Shown here piece by piece: positions 1-8,641 of a stretch of 64,000 nucleotides of DNA; positions within the stretch are counted from its first letter, which is position 1; every line of letters begins with the position of its first letter. The position numbers and the translations under genes were made by a program. The stretch lies in NCBI RefSeq assembly GCF_029626225.1, contig NZ_JARUBP010000001.1, forward strand, positions 6,944,001 through 7,008,000. Direction: 5' to 3'. The notes beneath the pieces are model-generated. The model did not search any database. It was not told the origin of the DNA and saw nothing but the letters and a program-made list of their open reading frames with translations. Origin of the DNA: Asanoa sp. WMMD1127 (GTDB taxonomy: Bacteria > Actinomycetota > Actinomycetes > Mycobacteriales > Micromonosporaceae).

Positions 1-90
1 TACTGGCAGATCCACAGCCGGGGCGAAGGCAGCGAGCACCTGCTGTCGGAGGTCCTGCGCGCCGGACGCCGCTCCGACCCGGAGACGTAA
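1..90 (+). CDS. C-terminal end of an unidentified protein (partial)
   Basis: The window opens inside a reading frame that runs 29 codons to a TAA stop. The tail is polar and charged (it ends GRRSDPET) and carries no recognisable motif, so no function can be given. It faces the large membrane protein gene on the other strand, and a strong inverted repeat lies immediately after its stop, which supports this being a real gene end. Most of the gene lies outside the window. Confidence 0.6.
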   Translation, partial: YWQIHSRGEGSEHLLSEVLRAGRRSDPET

Positions 91-93
91 CGG

Positions 94-135
94 CGGGCAC
101 AGCCGGCGCCGGGTGGGCGGCGTCGGCTGTGCCCG
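94..135. terminator. Bidirectional terminator between convergent genes
   Basis: A perfect 12-bp inverted repeat (CGGGCACAGCCG at 94-105 and its complement at 124-135) encloses an 18-base GC-rich spacer. It starts 4 bases after the stop of the plus-strand gene and ends 13 bases before the stop of the minus-strand gene, so it can serve both. There is no T-run, as is common for actinobacterial terminators. Confidence 0.6.
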
Positions 136-148
136 GTCCTCGGTGGGG

Positions 149-2890
149 TCAGCGCTTGCGGTCGTCAGCGCCCGGTCGACCCCATCGCCTGCGCTCCTCC
201 TCCGGCGTGGACTCCTTCGGCGACGCGGGCGGGGCCGGCGTCGCCGGGGAGGGTGTGGTTTCCCGCGTGGTGGCCCCGAGGCGCAGGCGGCGCTTGCCGG
301 GGCGGCGGGACGGCTTCTCGTCCTTGGCCGGGTTGCCTGCCGGCGCCGCCTGGCCGGCGGCCACCTTCGGGTCCACGGTCGGCTCATCCGGGCGTGCGGC
401 CCGGCCGCCGCGCGCGGACTCGTTGGCCCCGCGGTCCGCTCGGCCCGCGTCGCGGTCCGACCAGGCACGCTGGTCGGCGTCGCGGTTCGACCGACCGTGC
501 TGGCCCGGGTCGCGGTCGGCGTCGCGGTGCCGGTTGGCGTTGCGGCCGAACCAACCGCGCCGGTCCGCGCTGCGGTCGGCACGACGGTCGCGGTCGGCGT
601 GGCGGTTCGCCCCGCTGCCTTGGTCCGCGGCGCGGTCGGCGTCGCGTTCCTGGCCGGTGTCGCGGTTGGACCAGGCGCTGTGGTCCGCGTTGCGGTCGGC
701 CCAACGGTCCTGGCCCGCGTAGCCGCCCTGCGGCGCCCCTCGCCGCCCGCCCGCCTGGTAGTCGAGGGAAGCCGGCCGCTCCTGCGCCGGGTGCGGGTCT
801 CGGGCCGCATGCCGGTCCAGGCCGGCGTTCCGGTCCTGGGCCGTGTTCCGGTCCCGAGCGCCGTGCCCGTCGTGCGCGCCGTGCCGGTCCTGGGCCGCGT
901 TCCGGTCCTGTGCCCCGTGCCGGTCCCGGGCGCCGTGTGGGTCCTGGGCGCCGTGGCGGTCCTGGGCCGCGTGCCGGTCCTGCGTGCCGGGCCGGTCGGC
1001 GTGGCGGTCCTGGTGCGGCTGGCGGGTCTCGGTCGCGCCGGCGTGGTCGCCGCGTTTCGGGTCGGTCTGCTTGCCCCGGGCCGACCGCTTCGACGGCTTG
1101 GGCTGCTTGCGGGCCTTCGGTGGCTTGGGCGGCTTGGGCTTGCGTACCCGGCGCGGGCGGATCTCGGCGAGCTCCAGCGGTGGGCCGGCCTGTGCGGCCA
1201 GGTCGGCGGCGCGGCCGGCGCGGACGGCGCGGAGCGTACTGCCGGACTTCCAGGCGATGCCCAGGCCGGCCGCGATCATCAGCAGCGCGCCCGCGGTGTG
1301 GAACGGCGACAGCCAGAGCCCGGCGAAGCCGATCATCGGCCCGCACAGCATCAGCATCAGGCCGTCGCCGCGGCTGAACATGCGTGAGCGGAAGACCGCC
1401 CAGCCCATCGCCACCCAGCCGGCGCTGTAGAGCGCGCCGCAGGACAGAGTCAGGGTTTTCGCGCTCAGGCCCCAGATCGGTGTGGCCGGGGGGACCGCCG
1501 CGAACATCAGCATCGAGATGCCGCCGAGCAGGCCGAGCATGAGACCGGTGAGTGCGGTGGCGCGTACGCGTACCGCGGCCAGGATGCCGACCAGGCAGAT
1601 CATCGCGATCATTCCGAACCAGACGCTGGTCACCCACATGATCAGGCGGAAGGGCTCGGCGCCGTTGAGGTAGTAGGCCGGGCCGCCGCGGACCATCGCC
1701 CCGATCGAGGCGGCGCCCGCGATCACGCCGGCGGCCGGCAGGGTCCAGATCATCCGGCGGGTGGCCGAGCGGACCAGGGCCGCCCAGCGGGCGTTGGTGA
1801 CGGGGCCGTCGGGGGCGCCCGGCTCGATCTCCGGGAGCAGCTTGATGCCGACGTCGGTGAGGCTGGTGACGTCGACCTTCTTGGCCTTCTCGTCGTCCTT
1901 CTCGGGCGCCGGTTCGGGCCGGCTGGTCCAGATCCGCGCGGTCTGCAGAGGGTCGCCGAGCCGCGGCAGCACGGCCGTGTCCTCGGTGCCCATCCCCTCG
2001 TAGGTCGGCGTGCCTGTCGGCGCGGACGGCCGCAGCGACGAACGCCGGCCCTCCTCGAGCTTCACCCGGTCGCCGTCGTCGGCAGCCGCCGCGTCAAGAA
2101 CGGCGCCCCGCACCTGCTCCGCACCGTCCCATCCGGACGGCCGCAACGAGAACGGCTCCTCGCCCGATGAACGGTCCCGGGCCGACACATCCGCGCCGGG
2201 GCGCGAGGCGCCGAAGAGCTGGCCGCTCGCGGAAGCAGCGCCGGACTCAGCACGGCGATGGTCGCGGGAAGCCGCGTCCGTCCCGTGTCGGCCAACCTCG
2301 ACGCGGTCGCCGCCGGCGTCCCAGTGCGACGGCTGGTTCCGGCGCCGCGACACGCCCGGCGACGAGCCGCGATCCGACGCGAAGCGTTCGCCGGCCCGGA
2401 TCCGGCGGTCCTCCCATGTGGACCGGTCAACTCCCCGACCATTCCGGTCCTCGGAGATCGAGCGGTCCGCGGCACGCGAAAGCCCGCCATCCGCCACCGA
2501 ACGCTCCACGCCACGGGAAATCCCACCGGCCAACGGCGACCGGTCCGTGGAGCGGGCGGGATCCGGCGTAGGGCGTGGCTTCGCGCCGGCCGCGTGCGAC
2601 ACCGGCCGCGGGCCTTCGTCGCCGCGCCCGAACTGCCACCAACGGCGCGTCCCGCGCCCGGGCATGGTGGGCCGGACCACCGTGCGGTCGTCCGCGGCGG
2701 AGCGGCCGGAGTCCAGCGGCTCGACCACCACCGAGCCGGCCGGGTCGTCCGGCCGGTCGCCGGGCTCGCCGGGCTTGACCGCCACCGGCTCGGCGGCCGG
2801 TGTCTCCGCGGGTTCGCCCGGCTTGCTCGGCGGCGCGGAACGGTCCCGGTTGGACCCCGCGCCGGCGGAGTGCTTCGCCACGTGACCCAT
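149..2890 (-). CDS. Large repeat-rich integral membrane protein, function unknown
   Basis: This is a 913-aa protein. I start it at ATG 2890, which has GAGGTG six bases upstream; a GTG three codons earlier lies inside that ribosome site. Residues 1-370 are hydrophilic, rich in Arg, Asp, Ser and Gly and probably disordered. Residues 380-550 hold about six hydrophobic segments and form the only membrane domain. The C-terminal third is basic (PKPPKPPKARKQPKPSKRS) and then highly repetitive: about eleven copies of a six-residue unit of the type GAQDRH around residues 627-698, then Asp/Arg/Asn-rich irregular repeats to about residue 835. I recognise no catalytic motif. The repeat region may be expanding or contracting by slippage, and the low-complexity tail suggests binding to a charged polymer or a spacer role, but that is inference. 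Confidence 0.75.
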   Translation of the reverse strand: MGHVAKHSAGAGSNRDRSAPPSKPGEPAETPAAEPVAVKPGEPGDRPDDPAGSVVVEPLDSGRSAADDRTVVRPTMPGRGTRRWWQFGRGDEGPRPVSHAAGAKPRPTPDPARSTDRSPLAGGISRGVERSVADGGLSRAADRSISEDRNGRGVDRSTWEDRRIRAGERFASDRGSSPGVSRRRNQPSHWDAGGDRVEVGRHGTDAASRDHRRAESGAASASGQLFGASRPGADVSARDRSSGEEPFSLRPSGWDGAEQVRGAVLDAAAADDGDRVKLEEGRRSSLRPSAPTGTPTYEGMGTEDTAVLPRLGDPLQTARIWTSRPEPAPEKDDEKAKKVDVTSLTDVGIKLLPEIEPGAPDGPVTNARWAALVRSATRRMIWTLPAAGVIAGAASIGAMVRGGPAYYLNGAEPFRLIMWVTSVWFGMIAMICLVGILAAVRVRATALTGLMLGLLGGISMLMFAAVPPATPIWGLSAKTLTLSCGALYSAGWVAMGWAVFRSRMFSRGDGLMLMLCGPMIGFAGLWLSPFHTAGALLMIAAGLGIAWKSGSTLRAVRAGRAADLAAQAGPPLELAEIRPRRVRKPKPPKPPKARKQPKPSKRSARGKQTDPKRGDHAGATETRQPHQDRHADRPGTQDRHAAQDRHGAQDPHGARDRHGAQDRNAAQDRHGAHDGHGARDRNTAQDRNAGLDRHAARDPHPAQERPASLDYQAGGRRGAPQGGYAGQDRWADRNADHSAWSNRDTGQERDADRAADQGSGANRHADRDRRADRSADRRGWFGRNANRHRDADRDPGQHGRSNRDADQRAWSDRDAGRADRGANESARGGRAARPDEPTVDPKVAAGQAAPAGNPAKDEKPSRRPGKRRLRLGATTRETTPSPATPAPPASPKESTPEEERRRWGRPGADDRKR
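795..1010 (-). repeat. Degenerate 18-bp tandem repeat coding for a six-residue unit
   Basis: About eleven imperfect copies of an 18-bp unit (plus-strand consensus near GCCGTGCCGGTCCTGGGC) encode the six-residue repeats of the membrane protein. Copies differ mainly where the encoded residue alternates between His and Asn, Gln and Arg, or Gly and Ala. The reading frame is kept throughout, so the array is under coding constraint. Confidence 0.7.
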
Positions 2891-3060
2891 CGCCGTCACC
2901 TCGATTCTCGGCGGAACGGACCACGGTCACCGGGGCGCCGGAACGCTGATGGCGCCCATGACCCTAGGGTGACCGTGCGTTACCTACGCGAATCGTGACA
3001 GCTTGCGAGGGTGCTTCGCGTTGGATCGCGGAAACCGTGAGCAAGTTTCAAGGCAACGCA

Positions 3061-3089
3061 GAAGGGCCCCGCGAAACGCGGGGCCCTTC
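3061..3089 (-). terminator. Terminator of the NfeD-SPFH operon
   Basis: A perfect 13-bp inverted repeat (GAAGGGCCCCGCG and its complement) with a 3-base loop lies 9 bases beyond the SPFH gene stop. It also separates that operon from the repeat-rich membrane protein gene that follows on the same strand. Confidence 0.8.
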
Positions 3090-3098
3090 GAGACGAGA

Positions 3099-4217
3099 TC
3101 AGGCGCGCTCGGGTGGGCGCTCCTCGCCGAGCACCGTGGACGGTGGCACCGGCTCGCCGGCCGTGATGCCCGGCGTCTGGGGCGGCAGCCCCGGCGCGCT
3201 CGACGAGGAGACCTGCTCCTCGGCCGCGCGTACCTCGTGGTTGACCTCGGCCGCCGCCTCCGCGGCCGCCTTGGCCGCCTCGTCGGCCTCGCGCTCGACG
3301 GCGCCCGCGTCGACGCCCTGCGTGGGCTGGTCGCCGACCATGTTGGCCAGCCCGCCCAGCGCGCCGCCCATGCCCTCGAGGGCCCGGGTGAGCTCGGTCG
3401 GCACGATCCAGACCTTGTTGGCCGAGCCGTTGGCGATCTGCGGCAGGGCCTGCAGGTACTGGTAGGCCAGCACCTTCTGGCTCGGGTTGGCCGTGTGGAT
3501 CGCGTCGAACACCGTGCGGATGGCCTTGGCCTGGCCCTCGGCCTGCAGGATCCGGGACTGCCGGTCACCGTCGGCCCGCAGCACCGCGGCCTGCTTCTCA
3601 CCCTCGGCCGTGAGGATCTGGGCCTGCTTGTGGCCCTCGGCGTTGAGGATCGCGGCACGCCGGTCACGCTCGGCCCGCATCTGCTTCTCCATGGAGTCGC
3701 GGATGCTCGGCGGCGGCTCGATCGCCTTGATCTCGACCCGCGTGACCTTGATGCCCCAGCGGCCGGTGGTCTCGTCGAGCACGCCGGACAGGTGCCGGTT
3801 GATCTCCTCGCGGCTGGTCAGCGCCTTCTCCAGGTCGAGGGAGCCGATCACGTTGCGGAGCGTGGTCACGGTGAGCTGCTCGATCGCCTGGAGGAAGTTG
3901 GCGATCTCGTAGGTGGCCCGGACCGGGTCGACGACCCGGAAGTACAGCACGGTGTCGATCGAGACGACGAGGTTGTCGGACGTGATCACCGGCTGGGGCG
4001 GGAAGCTGACCACCTGCTCCCGCATGTCGACCTTGGTGCGCACCGCGTCGATGAACGGCACCAGCAGGTTCAGGCCCGGCGACAGGGTCCGCTTGTATTT
4101 GCCGAGCCGCTCCACGACGTCCATCCGCTGCTGAGGCACGATGCGCACCGCACGAACGAGCGTGATGACGGCGAACAGTACGATTACCGCCACGATGACG
4201 GCAATGGCAATTTCCAT
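3099..4217 (-). CDS. SPFH/Band 7 (stomatin-like) membrane protein
   Basis: This 372-aa protein belongs to the SPFH/Band 7 family (stomatin/QmcA type), which forms oligomeric membrane scaffolds. One N-terminal transmembrane helix (about residues 3-20) is followed by the Band 7 domain (RIVPQQRMDVVERLGKYKRT, SPGLNLLVPFID), then an Ala/Glu/Arg/Lys-rich coiled coil with repeated AEGxKQA units around residues 195-250. The C-terminus is Ala/Pro-rich and variable. I chose ATG 4217, preceded by AAGGTGA; it lies 2 bases after the stop of the NfeD gene. NfeD and SPFH proteins are a classical pair, with NfeD thought to assist or regulate the stomatin assembly. Confidence 0.93.
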   Translation of the reverse strand: MEIAIAVIVAVIVLFAVITLVRAVRIVPQQRMDVVERLGKYKRTLSPGLNLLVPFIDAVRTKVDMREQVVSFPPQPVITSDNLVVSIDTVLYFRVVDPVRATYEIANFLQAIEQLTVTTLRNVIGSLDLEKALTSREEINRHLSGVLDETTGRWGIKVTRVEIKAIEPPPSIRDSMEKQMRAERDRRAAILNAEGHKQAQILTAEGEKQAAVLRADGDRQSRILQAEGQAKAIRTVFDAIHTANPSQKVLAYQYLQALPQIANGSANKVWIVPTELTRALEGMGGALGGLANMVGDQPTQGVDAGAVEREADEAAKAAAEAAAEVNHEVRAAEEQVSSSSAPGLPPQTPGITAGEPVPPSTVLGEERPPERA

Positions 4218-4219
4218 CC

Positions 4220-4693
4220 TCAGTTCACCTTTTCTCCGGTGTTGTCCCCGCTGGTGGCATCGTCCCGCCACACCATGGCGGTCGCGCCCTTCACCTCGAT
4301 GACGCGTACCCGCTCACCGGGCCGGAAGACCTGGTGCGAGTCGTAGGCACGGGCCCGCCAGGTCTCCCCGTCGATCTTGACGACGCCCTGGTCGGCGTCG
4401 ACCTGCTCGAGCACGAGGGCGCTCGAGCCCTCCATCGCCTCCAGGCCGATCGGCTCGGAGTTGCTCTCCAGGGCCGACATCCGGTGGCGTTGGATGATCG
4501 GGCGGACCGCGAAGACGGTCAGGCCCGACACGCCGGCGAAAACCAGCGCCTGCACGATCGCGGGCGCGCCGAGCGCCGCCGCGGCGCCGGCCGCTAGCGC
4601 GCCCACCGAGATCATCAACAGGAAAAGGGTCGCGGTGAACATCTCCGCCACCGCGAGCACGACTCCCAGAACGACCCAGAGAACGACATCCAC
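4220..4693 (-). CDS. NfeD-like membrane protein, partner of the SPFH protein
   Basis: This is a 157-aa protein when started at GTG 4693, where the hydrophobic N-terminus VDVVLWVVLGVVLAVAEMF begins; an ATG about 12 codons earlier is possible. Two hydrophobic segments cover about residues 3-65, then a linker (RPIIQRHRM), then a C-terminal OB-fold domain of about 65 residues with the family pattern GVVKIDGETWRARA and ending ERVRVIEVKGATAMV. NfeD OB domains face the cytosol and interact with SPFH proteins; the two genes here are 2 bases apart on one transcript. No Shine-Dalgarno sequence is obvious before the chosen start. Confidence 0.85.
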   Translation of the reverse strand: MDVVLWVVLGVVLAVAEMFTATLFLLMISVGALAAGAAAALGAPAIVQALVFAGVSGLTVFAVRPIIQRHRMSALESNSEPIGLEAMEGSSALVLEQVDADQGVVKIDGETWRARAYDSHQVFRPGERVRVIEVKGATAMVWRDDATSGDNTGEKVN

Positions 4694-4821
4694 ACATCGA
4701 TCGTGACACGGCGGCGCACCCATTGCGACAGCGCAACGGTCGCGCGACGGTAACGTCGGGTCGGGGGCAGCCGTTGACCCTCCGGAACCGACCGCGTCGA
4801 GCCCCGAGGAGCCCACCCGAG

Positions 4822-6165
4822 ATGACGTCGTTGCTGCCGGAGACCGCCCGCTCGGTCGACGCCGCGGTCGCCCGCGCCCAGGCGGCCGGCCGGGTCCCGT
4901 CGATCGCGCTCGGCGTCGTCCGCGACGGCGCCCTCGTCCACGTGGCCACCGCGGGCGGCCCGGCCGCGCCCGGCGACCCGCGGCCCGGCCCGGACACCCG
5001 CTACCGGATCGGCTCGATCTCCAAGACGATGACCGCCGCGCTGGTGCTCCAGCTGCGCGACGAGGGCCGGCTGGCGCTCGACGACCTGCTCTACCGGCAC
5101 CTGCCCGGCACCCCGATCGGCGGGGTCACCCTGCGCCAGCTGCTCGGCCACGCCGCCGGGCTGCAGCGCGAGCCGGAGGGCCGCTGGTGGGAGCGGCACG
5201 AGGGCGACGACATCGACGCGCTGCTGGCCGGCCTCACCCCCGACAAGGTGGCGTTCCCGCCGCACCGGACCTACCACTACTCCAACCTGGCGTACGGGCT
5301 GCTCGGCGCCGTCCTCCGCCGGCTCACCGGCGAGGACTGGCCGACCCTGCTCACCAAGCGGCTGTTCGATCCACTGGGGATGCGGGCCACCACCTACCAC
5401 CCCGTGGAGCCGTTCGCGCGCGGCTATGTCGTACACCCGTGGTCGGGGACGTTGCGCGAGGAGCCGCGGACCGACACCGGCGCGATGGCGCCCGCCGGCC
5501 AACTGTGGTCCACGGTGGACGATCTGGCGCGCTGGGCGGCCTTCCTCGCGGCGCCGCGCCCGGAGGTGCTCTCCCCCGACACGCTGACCGAGATGTGCGC
5601 GCCGGTGGTGATCAGCGACCTGGACGCCTGGACCTCCGGGCACGGGCTGGGTCTCGAGCTCTACCGCGTCGGCGAACGGGTGTACGTGGGCCACGGCGGC
5701 TCGATGCCGGGCTACGTCGCGTGTCTGGCGGTGCATCGCCGCTCGCGCACGGGCGTGGTCGGCTTCGCCAACGCCTACAGCTTCCGCGAGGGCTCGATCA
5801 GCGAGTTGGGCCGCACCGTGCTGACCGACGTGCTCGACCGCGAGCCGGAGCTGCCCACCCCGTGGCGCCCGGCCGGCGCTCCCCCGGCGCCGCTGGCCCC
5901 GATGACGGGACGCTGGTGGTGGATGGGCATCGAGTACGACCTGGGCTGGAGCGACACGACCAACGAGCTCGTGCTCTCGCAGCTGCGCACGGGCGCGCCG
6001 AAGCCGACCCGGTTCGCGGCGGAGGGCACCGACCGGTGGCGCGGCCGTGGCGGCCCCAACGACGGCGAAATCCTCACGGTCCGCCGCGACGAGCACGGCG
6101 TCCCGGTGGCGCTCGAGATCGCCACGTTCATCTTCACCCGGCATCCGGACCGGCTCGGCCCTTAG
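4822..6165 (+). CDS. Serine hydrolase of the beta-lactamase/class C family
   Basis: This 447-aa protein has the penicillin-binding/class C beta-lactamase fold. The SxxK motif is SISK at residues 65-68, the second element is YSN at 153-155, and HGG at 291-293 replaces the usual KTG, as in many esterases and LACTB-type peptidases. A C-terminal beta-rich extension of about 100 residues (from MTGRWWWMG) resembles the lipocalin-like tail of this family. There is no signal peptide, so it is probably cytoplasmic. ATG 4822 has GAGGAG upstream. The substrate is not evident; esterase or D-amino-acid peptidase activity are both possible. It converges on the DUF3097 gene with a 4-base overlap of stops. 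Confidence 0.88.
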   Translation: MTSLLPETARSVDAAVARAQAAGRVPSIALGVVRDGALVHVATAGGPAAPGDPRPGPDTRYRIGSISKTMTAALVLQLRDEGRLALDDLLYRHLPGTPIGGVTLRQLLGHAAGLQREPEGRWWERHEGDDIDALLAGLTPDKVAFPPHRTYHYSNLAYGLLGAVLRRLTGEDWPTLLTKRLFDPLGMRATTYHPVEPFARGYVVHPWSGTLREEPRTDTGAMAPAGQLWSTVDDLARWAAFLAAPRPEVLSPDTLTEMCAPVVISDLDAWTSGHGLGLELYRVGERVYVGHGGSMPGYVACLAVHRRSRTGVVGFANAYSFREGSISELGRTVLTDVLDREPELPTPWRPAGAPPAPLAPMTGRWWWMGIEYDLGWSDTTNELVLSQLRTGAPKPTRFAAEGTDRWRGRGGPNDGEILTVRRDEHGVPVALEIATFIFTRHPDRLGP

Positions 6166-6965
6166 CCCTCCGTCGTCACGAAGTCGATCAGGCGTTCCAT
6201 CGAGTTGATCAGCGGGGTCTCGACGTCCTTGTAGGACCGGACCGTGCCGAGGATGCGGCGCCACATGTCGGCCGGCTCGGCCACGCCGAGGGCCGCGCAG
6301 ATGCCCTCCTTCCACGGGCGTCCCGGGGGCACCACCGGCCATTCCCGGATGCCGACGGCGGCGGGCTTGACGGCCTGCCAGATGTCGACGTAAGGGTGCC
6401 CGGTTACCAGCACGTGCGGCGAGGTGACCCGGGCGACGATGCGGCTCTCCTTGGAACCCGCGACCAGGTGGTCGACCAGCACGCCGAGCCGGCTGCCGGG
6501 GCCTGGGCCGAACGCGGCGACCTCCTGCTCCAGCGCGTCGATGCCGTCCAGCGGCTCCACCACCACGCCTTCGATGCGCAGGTCGTCGCCCCAGATGCGC
6601 TCCACCAGGGCGGCGTCGTGGATGCCCTCGACCCAGATCCGGCTGGACCGGGCGACCCGGGCCGTGACGCCGGCGACGGCGATGGAGCCGCTGGCCGTAC
6701 GCGTGCGGGTCTGTCTCGGCGCGGGCGCCGCCGGCCGGCGCAGGGTGACCGGCCGGCCGTCCAGCAGGAACGCCGCCGGCAGCAGCGGGAAGTTGCGGCG
6801 CTTGCCGAACCGGTCCTCCAGCACGACCGCGCCCATCTCGAAGCCGACCACCGCGCCGCAGAATCCCGAGTCGGCGTCCTCCACGACCAGGTCCGGTTCG
6901 GCGTCCACCTCGGGCGTCACCTTGCGGCGGCGCCAGTCGCCCGCCAGCACGTCCTCCCCATACAT
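6162..6965 (-). CDS. DUF3097 family protein
   Basis: This 267-aa protein matches the actinobacterial DUF3097 family from memory of its conserved segments: VEDADSGFCGAVVG, VVLEDRFGKRRNFPL, the central SRIWVEGIHDAALVERIWG, HVLVTGHPYVDIWQAVKP and the C-terminal RSYKDVETPLINSMERLIDF. The WVEGIHDA part is Toprim-like in character (a Glu after a hydrophobic strand, then later acids), so nucleic-acid handling is a reasonable guess, but no function is established. I start at ATG 6965, which has TACCGT eight bases upstream and no Shine-Dalgarno sequence, suggesting a nearly leaderless message. Confidence 0.85.
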   Translation of the reverse strand: MYGEDVLAGDWRRRKVTPEVDAEPDLVVEDADSGFCGAVVGFEMGAVVLEDRFGKRRNFPLLPAAFLLDGRPVTLRRPAAPAPRQTRTRTASGSIAVAGVTARVARSSRIWVEGIHDAALVERIWGDDLRIEGVVVEPLDGIDALEQEVAAFGPGPGSRLGVLVDHLVAGSKESRIVARVTSPHVLVTGHPYVDIWQAVKPAAVGIREWPVVPPGRPWKEGICAALGVAEPADMWRRILGTVRSYKDVETPLINSMERLIDFVTTEG

Positions 6966-7114
6966 GTGTCCGGACGGTAGCCGCCCGCGCGTCACCCGCC
7001 TCGTCCGACGCGCCGGATCGACCGGTTCCGTCGGCACTGTCCAGCTCGGGTGGGTGTGGCATTCCTCGCGGGTACCGGTGGTCGCGCGATCGAGACAGCG
7101 GCGCGGTCAGCACG

Positions 7115-7120
7115 TACCCT
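7115..7120 (+). promoter_or_regulatory. -10 element of a leaderless promoter
   Basis: TACCCT ends 7 bases before ATG 7128, so transcription would begin at or next to the start codon. No Shine-Dalgarno sequence is present. Confidence 0.55.
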
Positions 7121-7127
7121 TTCCTGC

Positions 7128-7910
7128 ATGTCCACCGCAGCGGGCGCCACCACCCTCGCGACGCGCCGGTCCAGCCGGCTCGTGGCCTGGGTGCGGTCGT
7201 GGCGCGCCGGTCTGGTGCCCTACGACGAGGTCGCCGACGAGGTCGAGCGGGGCGAGGAGCACCTCGTCGCCGACGCGCCCGGCGCGTGGACCGACGTGAC
7301 CCTGCGCGAGGGCCTGACGGCGTTCTCCAAGCTCACCCCCGACCAGGTCCGGCTCGTGCTGCCGGTGCCCGGTGACCCGCGCGGCCTGCCCGGCCCCGGC
7401 GACTTCACCGGCGCCGCGCTGATCGCGGGCGAGGCCGTGATCGCCGGTGAGCTGGGGCTGATTCCCGAGGTACGCAGCCACACGTCCGGTTCCGGCGTGA
7501 CGTTCGAGACGGTGCTGTGGCGGTGCTTCGCGCTGCCCGCCGGCACGCCCCCGCCGGCGCCCGTCAGCGTCGCCGAGGCGGAGGGCGAGCTCAACCTGGT
7601 GCTGGCCGAGGCGACCAACACGCTGGCCCGGCTCGACATCGCACAGTGGCGGCCCGAGCTGGCCGGTGCGCTCGCCGCGATCCGCAAGCCCGACAGCGCC
7701 AACGAGCTCCCGCCCGGGTTCGACCCGCGGGCGCGGCGGCTGTTCGCCCGGGCCAACGTGCTCGACCGGGTGCTGGCGCTGGCCGACGTCGTGGCGCCGG
7801 GTGGCGCGGTCAACAACTTCGAGGCCCAGGCCCGCGACGCGGCCCTGCGCCCGCTGTCGGCGGCCTGCCGCGGCGCGCTGGTCGCCGCCTGCAACGCGCC
7901 GCTCATCTGA
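7128..7910 (+). CDS. Conserved hypothetical protein, probably actinobacterial
   Basis: This is a 260-aa soluble protein with no signal peptide, membrane segment or motif that I recognise. Its N-terminal half reads RLVAWVRSWRAGLVPYDEVADEV and then alternating strands and helices; the C-terminal half is helical. Coding character is strong: third-position GC and protein composition match neighbouring genes. The start at ATG 7128 is supported by a TACCCT element seven bases upstream. It overlaps the convergent lipoprotein gene by 8 bases. It stands alone as a transcription unit, so context gives no clue to function. Confidence 0.8.
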   Translation: MSTAAGATTLATRRSSRLVAWVRSWRAGLVPYDEVADEVERGEEHLVADAPGAWTDVTLREGLTAFSKLTPDQVRLVLPVPGDPRGLPGPGDFTGAALIAGEAVIAGELGLIPEVRSHTSGSGVTFETVLWRCFALPAGTPPPAPVSVAEAEGELNLVLAEATNTLARLDIAQWRPELAGALAAIRKPDSANELPPGFDPRARRLFARANVLDRVLALADVVAPGGAVNNFEAQARDAALRPLSAACRGALVAACNAPLI

Positions 7911-8559
7911 CGCCGCGGACGTCGCGCACCAGCGCGCTCAGGCGTCCGTAGGCGCGGCCCTCGGCGGCCATGTCGCCGTCACCCTCGGCGGTCAGCGGCG
8001 ACTCGACCCGGTTGTTGCCCTGCACGAACAGGCCCTGCTTCGAGACCGGCCGGAAGCCGTCTGTCGTGCGCGCCAGGAACCACAGGCCCGGCTGGGCCGG
8101 CAACCGGCGCCGCAGCTTGGCGATCTCCTCGTCGTCGGTGTGGCTGTTGCCGACGAACTCGACCGTGAGGCGCTCGCCGAGCTCCGGCGGGACCGCTCCG
8201 TCGACGACCTCGATCGGCCGGAGCACGAGCCCGACGTGTGGCACTTCGTCGTCCGGCGCCCCGCCCTGGACGACCCGGGTCAGCACCACGTCGACCACCT
8301 GCGCGACGACCACGACCGTCGCGGCGTCCGCGCCCGCGGCGAGGCTGGGATAGTGGTCGCGCAGGGCCGGACCGTCCATGTTGAACGCCTGGTAGAAGCC
8401 GAGGTCACCGGGCCGGTGCAGATCGGGCGTGGGACCGATGGACGCCGGACCGGATGTCGGTTCGCCGGCCGGAGGCGGCGCCGCGTCGCCGGTCGCGCAG
8501 GCCGCCAGGCCCGCGAGCAGCAGGGCGCACAGGCCGCCGACCGCCAGCCGCATCGTCAT
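7903..8559 (-). CDS. Putative lipoprotein
   Basis: This 218-aa protein begins with a lipoprotein signal: a short basic N-region, a hydrophobic core and the lipobox LAAC with Cys21. A Pro/Ser/Gly-rich linker (residues 22-50) follows, then a globular domain of about 165 residues rich in beta strands (AATVVVVAQVVDVVLTRVV, GLVLRPIEVVDG, LTVEFVGNSHTDDEE, GLWFLARTTDG). It should be anchored on the outer face of the membrane after lipidation. I recognise no catalytic motif. An in-frame ATG two codons later is an equally good start. No partner gene is adjacent on the same strand. Confidence 0.8.
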   Translation of the reverse strand: MTMRLAVGGLCALLLAGLAACATGDAAPPPAGEPTSGPASIGPTPDLHRPGDLGFYQAFNMDGPALRDHYPSLAAGADAATVVVVAQVVDVVLTRVVQGGAPDDEVPHVGLVLRPIEVVDGAVPPELGERLTVEFVGNSHTDDEEIAKLRRRLPAQPGLWFLARTTDGFRPVSKQGLFVQGNNRVESPLTAEGDGDMAAEGRAYGRLSALVRDVRGVR

Positions 8560-8628
8560 CCCGGTTAGAGACCGCGCGGGGGCCGCCGGTTCCCGGTTAA
8601 TCGATGGTGTCCGCGGTGCGGCCGCCGC

Positions 8629-8634
8629 TACCGT
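8629..8634 (+). promoter_or_regulatory. -10 element of a leaderless promoter
   Basis: TACCGT lies exactly 7 bases upstream of GTG 8642. This placement decides the GTG as the start of the methyltransferase gene. Confidence 0.55.
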
Positions 8635-8641
8635 CGGGCCC

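Noticed and set aside
795-1010. Repeat array as a possible CRISPR
   Set aside because: The units are contiguous 18-bp coding repeats without spacers and keep a reading frame.
4615-7113. An 832-codon open frame on the minus strand
   Set aside because: It is out of phase with three well-supported genes (NfeD, serine hydrolase, DUF3097) and encodes Arg/Gly/Ala-rich nonsense, as expected for shadow frames in GC-rich DNA.
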